From a virus: a DNA stretch of 40,730 bases. Positions 1 to 6,521 of the stretch are shown here, piece by piece; position 1 is the first letter of the stretch; each line of letters begins with the position of its first letter. The notes beneath the pieces were generated by a model. It searched no databases, was not told the origin of the DNA, and worked only from the letters and a program-made list of their open reading frames with translations. The translations under genes and the position numbers were made by a program. The stretch covers positions 1 through 40,730 of IMG/VR virus record IMGVR_UViG_3300025646_000107, one strand, 5' to 3'.

Positions 1-163
1 CGGGTCAAGCACGCGATAGCTAAGCTTCACTGTGTCGTTGACCTCGCGTTCCTTGATGCCGCGCGCCACAGCGTCGGCGTGGAGCTTTAGGCCTTCGTTC
101 GGCTTCTTGGCGCCGTACCATTCACGGTAGCGGACAAGGCAGCCACGCGGGATCTGGACGCGG
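1..163. repeat. Terminal direct repeat, left copy
   Basis: These 163 bases reappear at 40568-40730. The copies differ only at 7/40574, 22/40589 and 37/40604, and bases 38-163 are identical. The repeat lies inside terL and all three differences are synonymous third-codon-position changes. This is what a circular or circularly permuted phage genome gives when a contig overlaps its own end while two strain variants are present. The non-redundant genome is therefore about 40,567 bp. A genuine fixed terminal repeat carrying allelic differences is possible but less likely. Confidence 0.9.
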
Positions 164-1083
164 TGCCCACCGTCGCGCGCCTCCACCGTGATCGGGTCGG
201 AGGCGACAGCCCACCAGCCGAACGAGAATGGCTTGGCTGAGCCCCAATCGCCCGACATGAAACGCAGCCAGTGCGCCGGGATCTCGAACGGCCGCACAAT
301 GTGCCGCTGAGGAGCCCAACAATCGAAGAAGGCTCCCTCGATCACGTCCCAATTGCCATAACGCATGGCCTGCACAAGCGTCGCCGACCCGAGCCCTTGC
401 AGGCGCATCTCATAGCCAGGATCATCGACGCTCATGCTCGGGTTATCCTCGAGCAACGCCGGAATGAACTGGCGCATCATGCCGCCTTCCTCCGGCGCGG
501 CCTGGTAGACCTCATAGGAGCCGCGGTCCACGAACGTCGCCTTCACCCAAAGATGTCCGATGTTGCCCGGGTTGGCGCCGGCCAAAATGCGGGGGAAGCG
601 GCCAGCGTAGTTTGCCGGCACGGTAAGCCCCACCATGCGCACGCGATTGCGCAGGAAGCGGTACATGCTCTCGGTGAAGTGCGTGAGCTCATCGACCAGC
701 AGGACGTGGATCTCGGCGCCCTGGTACTTGTAGATGTCCTTCTCGTCCTTGCAGTGGCAGAGGTAGATGCGGCTGCCGTTCCAGAACCGGATTTCGTCGT
801 CCACGATCTTGACGAAGCCGCACATGACCCACCCGGCGAGGATGGCGCGAAAGCCTTTTGGGCCTTCCATGTGGTTCTTGATGAGATCGTCACGGATGCG
901 GCGGAACAGATAGACCTGGAGCCCTGAGACAGCCGCGCACCATGTGATGGCGGCAACGCGCATGAGATGGGACTTTCCGCCTCCAGCCGCACCGCCATAG
1001 AGGATTTCAGTCGCGGCGCTGTCAAAGGCGATGGATTGCTTGGCGTGCAACTCAAGGCTGAGTTCATTGTGCCTTGACGACAT
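1..1083 (-). CDS. terL: Terminase large subunit (TerL), N-terminal part; continues at the right end of the window
   Basis: This is the DNA-packaging motor: an ATPase that pumps DNA into the prohead and a nuclease that cuts the concatemer. The ATG at 1083 overlaps the end of terS by 20 nt. Reading leftward gives 361 codons to base 1, with an ATPase P-loop at residues 30-38 (GGAAGGGKS), a Walker B at about 127-132 ending in DE (VLLVDE), and the first acidic residue of the RNase-H-like nuclease in a GDWG motif near residue 279. The frame has no stop and joins in phase to 40172-40567, giving a 492-aa protein, a normal length for the family. A different-frame ORF starting at 1067 is a shadow. Confidence 0.93.
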   Translation of the reverse strand, partial: MSSRHNELSLELHAKQSIAFDSAATEILYGGAAGGGKSHLMRVAAITWCAAVSGLQVYLFRRIRDDLIKNHMEGPKGFRAILAGWVMCGFVKIVDDEIRFWNGSRIYLCHCKDEKDIYKYQGAEIHVLLVDELTHFTESMYRFLRNRVRMVGLTVPANYAGRFPRILAGANPGNIGHLWVKATFVDRGSYEVYQAAPEEGGMMRQFIPALLEDNPSMSVDDPGYEMRLQGLGSATLVQAMRYGNWDVIEGAFFDCWAPQRHIVRPFEIPAHWLRFMSGDWGSAKPFSFGWWAVASDPITVEARDGGHRVQIPRGCLVRYREWYGAKKPNEGLKLHADAVARGIKEREVNDTVKLSYRVLDP

Positions 1084-1516
1084 TCAGCACCGGAACCATG
1101 GCGTTACCGTCTGGGTCGGTGAAGCCTGTTTCACTCTTGTCGCGCCACTTATCTTTGCGACGGTTCTTGAGCCAGAAGATCGCGGCTGCCGTGTCGGCTG
1201 CTACGCGCTCACGGATGGGAGCGTAAACAGGCTCCAACGCGCCGGCCGGCATGAACACTTTCACGGCGTCCTGCTCATAGCCGATCGCCTTCTGGTACAA
1301 TGAGCGCTCGACGCGATCGTCTGCGATCTCACCCGCGCTTTTTATGGCCTCGCGAAATTCAGGGTGCGCCGCCTTCCATCGGTAAAGCGTGGCAATATTT
1401 ACCTCAAAGAAGTCGGCCAGTTCCTGATCCGTAAAGCCATGTTCGCAGAGAGGTACAACCTGCTTTGCGAACTCCGGCTTGTACTTCGTGGGTCGGCCGC
1501 TCTTGGTGTCCGGCAT
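1064..1516 (-). CDS. terS: Terminase small subunit (TerS)
   Basis: This 150-aa protein recognises packaging-initiation DNA and recruits TerL. Residues 9-60 form a helix-turn-helix typical of podovirus TerS: a GRPTKYKPEF lead-in, then DQELADFFEVN and IATLYRWKAAHPEFR. The middle is the helical oligomerisation region, and the C-terminus (KNRRKDKWRDKSETGF) looks like the usual flexible TerL-contact tail. It is immediately upstream of terL with overlapping ends and three bases downstream of the 122-aa gene, so it is part of the late operon. The start is the ATG at 1516. The family call rests on the HTH plus position next to terL. Confidence 0.88.
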   Translation of the reverse strand: MPDTKSGRPTKYKPEFAKQVVPLCEHGFTDQELADFFEVNIATLYRWKAAHPEFREAIKSAGEIADDRVERSLYQKAIGYEQDAVKVFMPAGALEPVYAPIRERVAADTAAAIFWLKNRRKDKWRDKSETGFTDPDGNAMVPVLNVVKAQ

Positions 1517-1519
1517 GTG

Positions 1520-1888
1520 TTACACGTAGTCGCTGATCAAGAGGCCTTCATCTCCATAGCGGAGCGTCTTCCTGACCCTGATGGTGAAGGGGAAGACGTT
1601 GGAGGCGCTGGTTGTTGCCTTCAGGGTGATTTTGCCGTCGTCAGACGGGTTGGAGATGGTGAGCGTTACGTTGGGGCTCGAGGTGCTGGCGGTTGCTGTG
1701 CAGCCCTCTGCCGTTGCTGTGGCGGTGCTGATCGTCTCACCGCTATTCAGGAACTCGGAGAAGTTGACCGTGAGCGTGTCCACTTGATCGGGGTCCATGA
1801 GGATCAACGGCTCTCCGGTGTTGTCCCTGCGGACGTTGCGGAGGGCCGTGATGCCTCTTTGGGCAATGCCGATGTAATGGCGGGTCAC
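1520..1888 (-). CDS. Ig-like/beta-rich phage protein of unknown role
   Basis: A 122-aa protein begins with a GTG whose last bases overlap the stop of the upstream membrane-protein gene (GTGA). Its centre is a run of short Thr/Ser-rich strands (TATATAEGCTATASTSSPNV, then LTISNPSDDGKITLKATT), the pattern of an immunoglobulin-like domain. The ends are more charged. No enzyme motif is visible. Position just before terS in the late operon suggests a virion-surface or decoration-type structural protein, but that is inference. It is certainly coding: the frame is tightly packed between neighbours, with a 3-nt gap to terS. Confidence 0.7.
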   Translation of the reverse strand: MTRHYIGIAQRGITALRNVRRDNTGEPLILMDPDQVDTLTVNFSEFLNSGETISTATATAEGCTATASTSSPNVTLTISNPSDDGKITLKATTSASNVFPFTIRVRKTLRYGDEGLLISDYV

Positions 1889-2907
1889 GCTGCTGCCAGT
1901 CTGCGGAGGTCGTTAGCGCATGCCAGCTCTCCGAGAGTCTGTGAGCGGGCTACGGGCCTGGGGTACGCGCGAGTAGCAGGCACCTCGGGGGAGGTGGCCG
2001 AGGGGCGATTGCCGGACTGCTCGCCAACGGGTTGGGTGATTGATGTGACGATGCTGCTGCTGACGGCCATCAAGACAGGCCATGCAGCGACAAGCGTGAC
2101 GACCGACGCAAGCACAGCGACGATGATTGCCGTTGCAACGCCAGTGCCCTCGTTCGCAGCCGTGACCATTGCGGCGTCAGGATCGGCAGCCAGGTTGAAG
2201 CTGATCAGCTTCGCATAAAGCGTGCTTTGGTTTGCCGTGCTGGAGATGCCAGCGTCAGTGCCGGCCAGATCGGCACGGAGCTTGGCCAACACCTTTTTGG
2301 TCGCGTCAATGCGCTGCGTCAGGTCGGAACTTTGCTCAGCAACGGCAATCTGCCCCTGAATGCTGGCGATCTGATCCTGAATGGCGCGGCACTTGCGGCC
2401 ACAGCCACCGAGACGGCTCTCAGAGGCTTCGGCGGCTTTCAGGCCCTCTACCTGCTTGCGGAGACCGTCAGCCGTTACCGTCGCCGCCCATGCGTTCTGC
2501 TCAAGCAGGCTAGCGAGCTGCCCCTCGAACAGATTCAGGCTGCGCTCGCTTTCCTCGATCTTGGACTGACGGCCGGCATAAGTGGTCTGCTGCACCTTAG
2601 CCGACTGCACTTCGCCCATGCGGTTGGCGGTGCTGACACCCATATTGGACCAGCAATTGAAGGCGAAGGCCAGCGCCCAGGCAAAGCCTAGTCCGCGGGA
2701 CATCCACGCCCAGCCGATGCGATTGAAGAACACGACGAAGACAAGCAGGATGCCGCTTGCAAGGCTCACAGCCGCGTAGATGATGGCCATCTCGGTGGCG
2801 ATCGACCAGCCGAACTTAGCGCTGAGCCACATATCGCCTGCCATCAGCAGAACGCCGAGAACGCTGAACCACCGGAAATAGGATTTCAGGCCGTCGGGGA
2901 TCTGCAT
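1885..2907 (-). CDS. Membrane protein with long periplasmic/cytoplasmic coiled coil
   Basis: A 340-aa protein. The ATG at 2907 is chosen because GAGGAG lies 7-8 nt upstream; a GTG at 2922 is the longer option. It has three N-terminal membrane segments (about residues 15-95), then a long charged coiled coil (about 105-240) interrupted by a Cys pair (GGCGRKC), then a hydrophobic segment (about 255-285) and a Pro/Ser-rich tail ending LGELACANDLRRL. The layout matches the plus-strand gene at 5519-6379. No catalytic motif is visible. It could span the inner membrane and act in lysis control, superinfection exclusion or virion-receptor contact; none of these is shown. Confidence 0.72.
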   Translation of the reverse strand: MQIPDGLKSYFRWFSVLGVLLMAGDMWLSAKFGWSIATEMAIIYAAVSLASGILLVFVVFFNRIGWAWMSRGLGFAWALAFAFNCWSNMGVSTANRMGEVQSAKVQQTTYAGRQSKIEESERSLNLFEGQLASLLEQNAWAATVTADGLRKQVEGLKAAEASESRLGGCGRKCRAIQDQIASIQGQIAVAEQSSDLTQRIDATKKVLAKLRADLAGTDAGISSTANQSTLYAKLISFNLAADPDAAMVTAANEGTGVATAIIVAVLASVVTLVAAWPVLMAVSSSIVTSITQPVGEQSGNRPSATSPEVPATRAYPRPVARSQTLGELACANDLRRLAAA

Positions 2908-2918
2908 CGTCGTGCTCC

Positions 2919-3494
2919 TCACTTCAGGAGGTCAAACTTCATGCGCACGCCAACGCGGATCGTGTCGCTCTCGGGGTCGATGTTGGCGCCGAGGGCGGTC
3001 TTTCTCTCGTCGAAGCTGGTGTGCGACCACTCCACGAAAGCCGTGAGGTTCTCGACGGCGATGTCGATCTCCAACCCGGCGCCGTAGGTGATGCCGGTCG
3101 GGTCGATCTCAAGGCCGGGGTAGGAAACCTCGGTGCCGCTGATGCCGACGAGGCCATAGACGAGCGTGCCGGGGTTGATCTTGACGCCGGCGCGAAGGGC
3201 AACGGTCCACATCTGGTCGATGTCGATGGATCCGGTGCCGAGCGTGGAATGCACGTCCATAAGCTCGTAGCGGGCAAGAGCGCCGATCACCGTGGAGCCG
3301 ATGGCGTAATCGCACCCCAAGCCCACGCCGCCCTGCAGGCCGCTGGCGGTGACGGTGACGGGGCCGGTGAGATCCGTCGAGGTGGCCGAGGCCGTCTTCC
3401 CGGCGCTCAGTTCGCCGTAGCAGGTGACGCCAGCGACAGCAGGCGCGGCAGTGAGAGCCACGCCAACGAGCGCGGCGGCGATGGTGCGCAGCAT
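2919..3494 (-). CDS. Outer-membrane beta-barrel protein (opacity/porin-like)
   Basis: A 191-aa protein with a textbook signal peptide: a hydrophobic stretch to about residue 21 and cleavage after AVA. It continues as alternating amphipathic strands (GGVGLGCDYAIG, VIGALARYEL, WTVALRAGVKI, LVYGLVGISG, GITYGAGLEID, LTAFVEWSHTSF, IRVGVRMKFDL). It ends in an aromatic/hydrophobic C-terminal strand suitable for BAM recognition. This is the Omp25/opacity-type eight-stranded barrel. AGGAGA precedes the ATG at 3494. Phage-borne outer-membrane proteins such as lambda Lom alter the host surface or block superinfection; that role here is inference. Confidence 0.82.
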   Translation of the reverse strand: MLRTIAAALVGVALTAAPAVAGVTCYGELSAGKTASATSTDLTGPVTVTASGLQGGVGLGCDYAIGSTVIGALARYELMDVHSTLGTGSIDIDQMWTVALRAGVKINPGTLVYGLVGISGTEVSYPGLEIDPTGITYGAGLEIDIAVENLTAFVEWSHTSFDERKTALGANIDPESDTIRVGVRMKFDLLK

Positions 3495-3506
3495 TTGGGT
3501 GGTCTC

Positions 3507-3689
3507 CTAGTGGACTGCTACGGAGGGCATCGGGTCAAGGGCGCGCTCGTCTTCCAACTCGGAGACGAGCAAATACGCGTCGTTGATGGCCTGCTGGAGC
3601 CGGCGGGCCATTTGGGTGGCGCTCACACCGAACTCGTCGCCGTAATGAAACAGGTCTAAAATGGCGAGATCGATCTCGTCCTGGTCCAT
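3507..3689 (-). CDS. Small acidic helical protein
   Basis: A 60-aa protein starting at the ATG at 3689, which overlaps the stop of the HNH endonuclease gene (TGATG arrangement). The sequence (MDQDEIDLAILDLFHYGDEF, then ATQMARRLQQAINDAYLLVSELEDE) predicts two or three helices. The middle could be a small helix-turn-helix, but no clear recognition helix is seen. It lies 12 nt before the barrel gene. No family recognised. Translational coupling and an intact frame support a real gene. Confidence 0.62.
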   Translation of the reverse strand: MDQDEIDLAILDLFHYGDEFGVSATQMARRLQQAINDAYLLVSELEDERALDPMPSVAVH

Positions 3690-4441
3690 CACTGCGTCGC
3701 CTGAGCCTCTGCACGCTTCGCCAACCATTCTTCCAGTTGGCGCGCGCGGAGTTTGCGTTCGTACTCAAGCACCTGCGCCCGTGTGGCGTACTTGCCCGGC
3801 ATCTCTTCTTCTTCAGGCGTGCGGTCCGGGCACAATGAGGAGATCTGCGTCTTCACGTTGCGAAGCTGACTTTCCAGGTCGGCTTTGCGGCGCTCCAGTT
3901 CGTCAAGCTGCACATCGACCGGGAGAACACGCTCGGGCTTACCCTTGCGCCGAGGCTCGAAACAGACGAACTGGCCAAACATGCGTGTCGCCGCAGCCCT
4001 ATACGCTTGATGCGCGGCATAGGCGCTCTCGAACGTGCCGGGGATCTTCTGGATTTTCCCGTTGACGACAATGCTAGCGACCCATCGGCCGCTCTTCGTT
4101 TGCTGCACGCCCTTGTAGCCGAAGTTGGCATCTTTCGGCCTGCGGTTCTGGGCATTCTGCCGAGCGGTAGCGGGCCGAAGATTGGACCATCGGTTATCGG
4201 ATGGGTCGCCGTTCACGTGGTCGACCTGCTCCAGCGGCCAGTGACCGCACATCCACATGAAAGCGAGCCGGTGAAGCCCAACGCTGCGACCGCCGCACTG
4301 GACACGGAGATAACCGTTCGGCGTGGGCGTCCCAGCAGCCTTACCCGTCGCCTTGTCGGTGAAAACACCCGTCTCTGGGTTGTAGTCGAACCGCCCTCGC
4401 ACCTCCGCTTGGGAGATGACAGGGTCAATTGCTTTGGGCAC
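3689..4441 (-). CDS. HNH homing endonuclease with AP2 DNA-binding domain
   Basis: A 250-aa protein starting at a GTG (4441) with GAAGAGAA upstream. Residues about 55-100 hold an HNH core: HRLAFMWMCG, then DHVNGDPSDNRWSNLRPAT with the Asp-His and Asn residues of the family. Residues about 108-155 are an AP2-type three-stranded domain (GYKGVQQTKSGRWVASI through GTFESAYAAHQAYRAAA). The C-terminal 80 residues are a charged coiled coil ending in a Q-rich tail, which is longer than usual for free-standing homing enzymes. It lies first in the late operon behind the predicted promoter at 4583-4611. Such enzymes nick intron-less alleles in related phages and spread themselves. Confidence 0.9.
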   Translation of the reverse strand: MPKAIDPVISQAEVRGRFDYNPETGVFTDKATGKAAGTPTPNGYLRVQCGGRSVGLHRLAFMWMCGHWPLEQVDHVNGDPSDNRWSNLRPATARQNAQNRRPKDANFGYKGVQQTKSGRWVASIVVNGKIQKIPGTFESAYAAHQAYRAAATRMFGQFVCFEPRRKGKPERVLPVDVQLDELERRKADLESQLRNVKTQISSLCPDRTPEEEEMPGKYATRAQVLEYERKLRARQLEEWLAKRAEAQATQ

Positions 4442-4717
4442 TTCTCTTCAGACCCCTCAAAGGTCGCCCGATTCTCGAGCCCCTCATCGGCGGGGGCGTC
4501 GGCGGGCTGGGTGCGCGAAGGCTGCCGTGAACAAAATCGAGCATACAATGCGGGCGGCGCGCGTCATCGTCCGTTACGAATCGCTATAGACGATATTGCG
4601 CCGTTTGTCAGTCACTTTTCAGCCACGGTTGTGGATGGAGGGCTACTGCGCCCGCCCTTTGTCCTCTCGTGCGCCTCAAAGCAGCCGTCGACACCAAACA
4701 GATAGACCGTCGCCATT
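4442..4717. other. Non-coding control region between HNH gene and repressor
   Basis: These 276 bp hold the leader and promoter of the minus-strand late operon. A 27-codon minus-strand micro-ORF (4567 to 4484) has a hydrophobic core (IVCSILFTAAFA) and an Arg-rich end. It could be a leader peptide, but it lacks a good ribosome site. No terminator with a T-tract is seen after the repressor gene, so read-through from the repressor into the late operon is possible. Confidence 0.4.
4583..4611 (-). promoter_or_regulatory. Predicted late promoter with adjacent GcrA/CcrM-type GANTC site
   Basis: On the minus strand CTGACA (4611-4606) and TATAGC (4588-4583) are separated by exactly 17 bp. Directly after the -10 comes CGATTCG (4583-4577), a GANTC methylation site in the extended form reported for GcrA-preferred sites (YGAKTCG). 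The start point would fall about 130 bp before the HNH gene. No other good promoter is visible between here and terS, so this is the best candidate for driving the late operon. Confidence 0.5.
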
Positions 4718-4918
4718 CTAGGTCCTCCACCGCTCGGGCCACTGCTGCGGCGGCAGCCGTTCCATTGCTTCAGCCAGGGCGACGACCCAATCGGGGATCG
4801 GGTAGCGCCCCTTCATCCATCTGGAGACGTGCTCCTCAGAGACACCGACGACGTGCGCCAGCCGTCTCTGGCTTCCGGCGCACTGGATTAGAAGGGACAG
4901 GGCGTGTTCGTTTGACAT
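4718..4918 (-). CDS. Cro/CI-like helix-turn-helix repressor
   Basis: A 66-aa protein that is almost entirely a helix-turn-helix: ALSLLIQCAGSQRRLAHVVG, then VSEEHVSRWMKGRYPIPDWV. This is the pattern of YdaS/Cro-type phage regulators, in which helices 2-3 read DNA and dimers bind palindromes. The ATG at 4918 faces away from the plus-strand promoter at 4982-5010, and palindromic AT-rich elements lie between them. This is the standard layout of a phage lysis/lysogeny or early-gene switch. It has no C-terminal protease domain, so it is more Cro-like than LexA/CI-like. Confidence 0.82.
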   Translation of the reverse strand: MSNEHALSLLIQCAGSQRRLAHVVGVSEEHVSRWMKGRYPIPDWVVALAEAMERLPPQQWPERWRT

Positions 4919-4924
4919 GCCGCT

Positions 4925-4964
4925 ATCTTAAAGATTTTTGCCGCTTCGTCCATCTTTTTTGATG
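4925..4964. promoter_or_regulatory. Putative operators between repressor and early promoter
   Basis: ATCTTAAAGAT (4925-4935) is a perfect 5-1-5 palindrome just upstream of the repressor ATG. CATC and GATG half-sites flank a T-run at 4951-4964. Both are AT-rich islands in GC-rich DNA and share the CTTT/AAAG core. They are candidate binding sites for the 66-aa HTH protein. The binding itself is inference. Confidence 0.4.
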
Positions 4965-4981
4965 CTGCGTCGTTTTATCGC

Positions 4982-5010
4982 TTGACGTGACATCAATCAT
5001 GCGCTACATT
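4982..5010 (+). promoter_or_regulatory. Early plus-strand sigma-70 promoter
   Basis: TTGACG (4982-4987) and TACATT (5005-5010) are separated by 17 bp. The -35 box is identical to those of the promoters predicted at 14314 and 20452. The transcript would carry a leader of about 170 nt containing a hairpin before the 61-aa gene. Confidence 0.65.
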
Positions 5011-5127
5011 CCAACCATCGACGGTCGTCCCGCGGCGGCTCTAACCGGCCCAGCACCGCAAACCGCACCCCGCCCAAAGGGCCAGCTCTCTGGCACCTCG
5101 GCGGACCTGACTACCTGACAGTCCATT

Positions 5128-5158
5128 GCCCCGGGCCGCGATATGCGGTGGCCGGGGC
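5128..5158 (+). other. Leader RNA hairpin
   Basis: Arms GCCCC (5128-5132) and GGGGC (5154-5158) enclose a second GGCC/GGCC stem and a GC-rich tip. There is no T-tract afterwards, so it looks like a structural or processing element in the leader of the 61-aa gene rather than a terminator. Confidence 0.5.
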
Positions 5159-5187
5159 TTGGGCGTGCAAGCAACGGAGAGAGACCT

Positions 5188-5373
5188 ATGGACGTAGCTT
5201 TCAAGTCTGCTCCCTACCCCGCCTACACGACTGCCCACCTCGAAGCTGAAATCGCAGCCGGGCGCGGCAATCCCAAGATGGTCGCAGAAGTCGCTAGGCG
5301 GCACGCGGTCAAGGCTGGCGATGTTAGCCAGATGACGGCGGGCGAACGGCTCCGAGCCGCGCGCAAGAACTAA
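5188..5373 (+). CDS. Small basic protein, first gene of early plus operon
   Basis: A 61-aa protein. The ATG at 5188 is chosen over an in-frame ATG at 5143 because GGAGAG sits just upstream and the earlier ATG falls inside the leader hairpin. The sequence (SAPYPAYTTAHLEAEIAAGR, then NPKMVAEVARRHAVKAGD) is helical and alanine-rich with a basic C-terminus (RLRAARKN). No domain recognised. It is the first gene behind the early promoter and is followed immediately by a very stable hairpin. Confidence 0.68.
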   Translation: MDVAFKSAPYPAYTTAHLEAEIAAGRGNPKMVAEVARRHAVKAGDVSQMTAGERLRAARKN

Positions 5374-5416
5374 CCCTTCCCGGCTCCCCTTGCGAAAGCG
5401 AGAGGGAGCCGAAGGG
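5374..5416 (+). other. Structured RNA hairpin with GAAA tetraloop
   Basis: Directly after the stop of the 61-aa gene, three stacked stems pair: CCCTT/AAGGG, CGGCTCCC/GGGAGCCG and CTTGC/GCGAG. They are capped by GAAA (5394-5397), with only a CC and an A bulge. It lacks a U-tract, so it is more likely an mRNA stabiliser, processing site or protein-binding RNA than a simple terminator. Confidence 0.6.
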
Positions 5417-5448
5417 CGTAGGGGGGACCGAACATCCTCACATAGAGC

Positions 5449-5482
5449 GGGCCGCAACGGTGTTGGAGCACCGAGGCGGCCC
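5449..5482 (+). other. Leader RNA hairpin upstream of membrane gene
   Basis: GGGCCGC (5449-5455) pairs with GCGGCCC (5476-5482). Inside, CGGTG pairs with CACCG around a TTGGAG loop, with AA/AG between the two stems. It lies 36 nt before the ATG of the 286-aa membrane protein and has no T-run. Confidence 0.55.
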
Positions 5483-5518
5483 TTGATCCAACCCCGACAT
5501 CACCGGGAGTTAGACCCT

Positions 5519-6379
5519 ATGTCTACCACTACCACCGTGCGGTCCTGGGGCGCAATCTGCCTCGGGATCTTCTTCGCTCTCGTCACCGCTTACGTGCTGT
5601 TCTCGGACGTACTCGGCGGCGCGGCGATCACCACAGGCCATGTCCTGGCGCTGGCGGCCCTCGTGGCGGCCATTGCATCAGGCCACATGGCCGCTCCTGC
5701 GCTCCGGACCGGGGCCATCATCCCCGGCATCATGCTCGTCATGCTGTTCGTCGGAGGGACCGGCTACGTTGTCGTCTCGTCCGGCGCCAGAAACGCCGAG
5801 CAGGCCGGCAGCAAGGCCGCTGCGATCGAGGCCGCGAACAAAACTCGAGCGCACGAGGAGGAGCTGCTTGCCAAGGCCGAGGCAATGCTCGCCGAGGCTC
5901 AGGCCGACATGGCACGGGAGTGTGCCAGCGGTCGCGGCAAGCGCTGTCAGGGCCGCGAGGCGACGGTCAACGTCTACGCGGCTGCCATTAAGGGCCACAA
6001 GGCAACGCTCGCGGCGCTGCCTGCCCCACAAGCCCCGAGCGGGTACAGCCACGCGGCGAAAGTCCTTGCGTCGTGGGGCCTGCATGTGACGGACGACTGG
6101 CTCGCCCTGAACATGCCGTTCGTGACGGTGCTCATCACCGAGCTCGGCACGATCGCGTTCCTGCATCTGGGCCTCGGCCACAAGAGGCGTCCTCGGCTCG
6201 TCCCGGCCCTGCCGGCCAACGATCCGCTGCCGCCCGCCGAGGCGCCGGTTGACCCCGTGATCGACTGGGTGAGAGAGTTCCGCCGGGTGCATGGGCGGAA
6301 CCCGCAGATCCCGGAGGTGCAGAAGCGGTTCCCGCGACTGCCCAAAACCACGGCATGGCGGAGAGCCACCGCAGCCTGA
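5519..6379 (+). CDS. Membrane protein with coiled coil and C-terminal HTH-like tail
   Basis: A 286-aa protein starting at the ATG at 5519. It has three N-terminal membrane helices (about 10-30, 38-58, 65-88), a coiled coil (about 95-165) broken by a Cys pair (CASGRGKRC), a further hydrophobic helix (about 198-222), a Pro-rich linker, and a basic C-terminal block (DWVREFRRVHGRNPQIPEV, then LPKTTAWRRA) that resembles a small DNA-binding fold. The arrangement of membrane helices, Cys-interrupted coil and second membrane segment repeats that of the gene at 1885-2907. A rho-independent terminator follows 5 nt after the stop. Function unknown. Confidence 0.75.
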   Translation: MSTTTTVRSWGAICLGIFFALVTAYVLFSDVLGGAAITTGHVLALAALVAAIASGHMAAPALRTGAIIPGIMLVMLFVGGTGYVVVSSGARNAEQAGSKAAAIEAANKTRAHEEELLAKAEAMLAEAQADMARECASGRGKRCQGREATVNVYAAAIKGHKATLAALPAPQAPSGYSHAAKVLASWGLHVTDDWLALNMPFVTVLITELGTIAFLHLGLGHKRRPRLVPALPANDPLPPAEAPVDPVIDWVREFRRVHGRNPQIPEVQKRFPRLPKTTAWRRATAA

Positions 6380-6383
6380 ACCG

Positions 6384-6419
6384 AGCCTCGGCGGGAGCGA
6401 TCCCGACCGGGGCTTTTTT
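6384..6419 (+). terminator. Rho-independent terminator of early plus operon
   Basis: AGCCTCGG (6384-6391) pairs with CCGGGGCT (6407-6414) through one G-T wobble. A CGGG/CCCG stem lies inside, and the hairpin runs into TTTTT. This is a convincing intrinsic terminator five bases after the membrane-protein stop. Confidence 0.85.
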
Positions 6420-6431
6420 GTTTTCAGCCTC

Positions 6432-6521
6432 GGTTCCATGGGTTCCACGCGGTTCCACCCGGTTCCAGTTTCAGTTCCACCCGGTTCCAAGTGCCCTGTT
6501 CATGCGGGTTTGCCGGTTCCA
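6432..6521. repeat. Helically phased GGTTCCA iterons
   Basis: GGTTCCA occurs at 6432, 6441, 6451, 6461, 6483 and 6515, with a variant AGTTCCA at 6473. Most copies are 9-12 bp apart, one turn of DNA, so a protein could bind along one face. The array is non-coding, between a plus terminator and the end of the minus NusG-like gene. The GTTCC core also occurs in the 12658-12752 iterons. It is a candidate replication or regulatory element. Confidence 0.6.

Noticed and set aside
1-163. Terminal repeats as prophage att sites
   Set aside because: They lie inside terL, are 163 bases long, and join to restore the intact gene, so they are the contig overlap and not attL/attR.
543-1067. Minus ORF beginning at the ATG inside terS/terL overlap
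   Set aside because: Reading frame is off by one from terL. The terL frame beginning at 1083 carries the Walker motifs and joins the right-end fragment.
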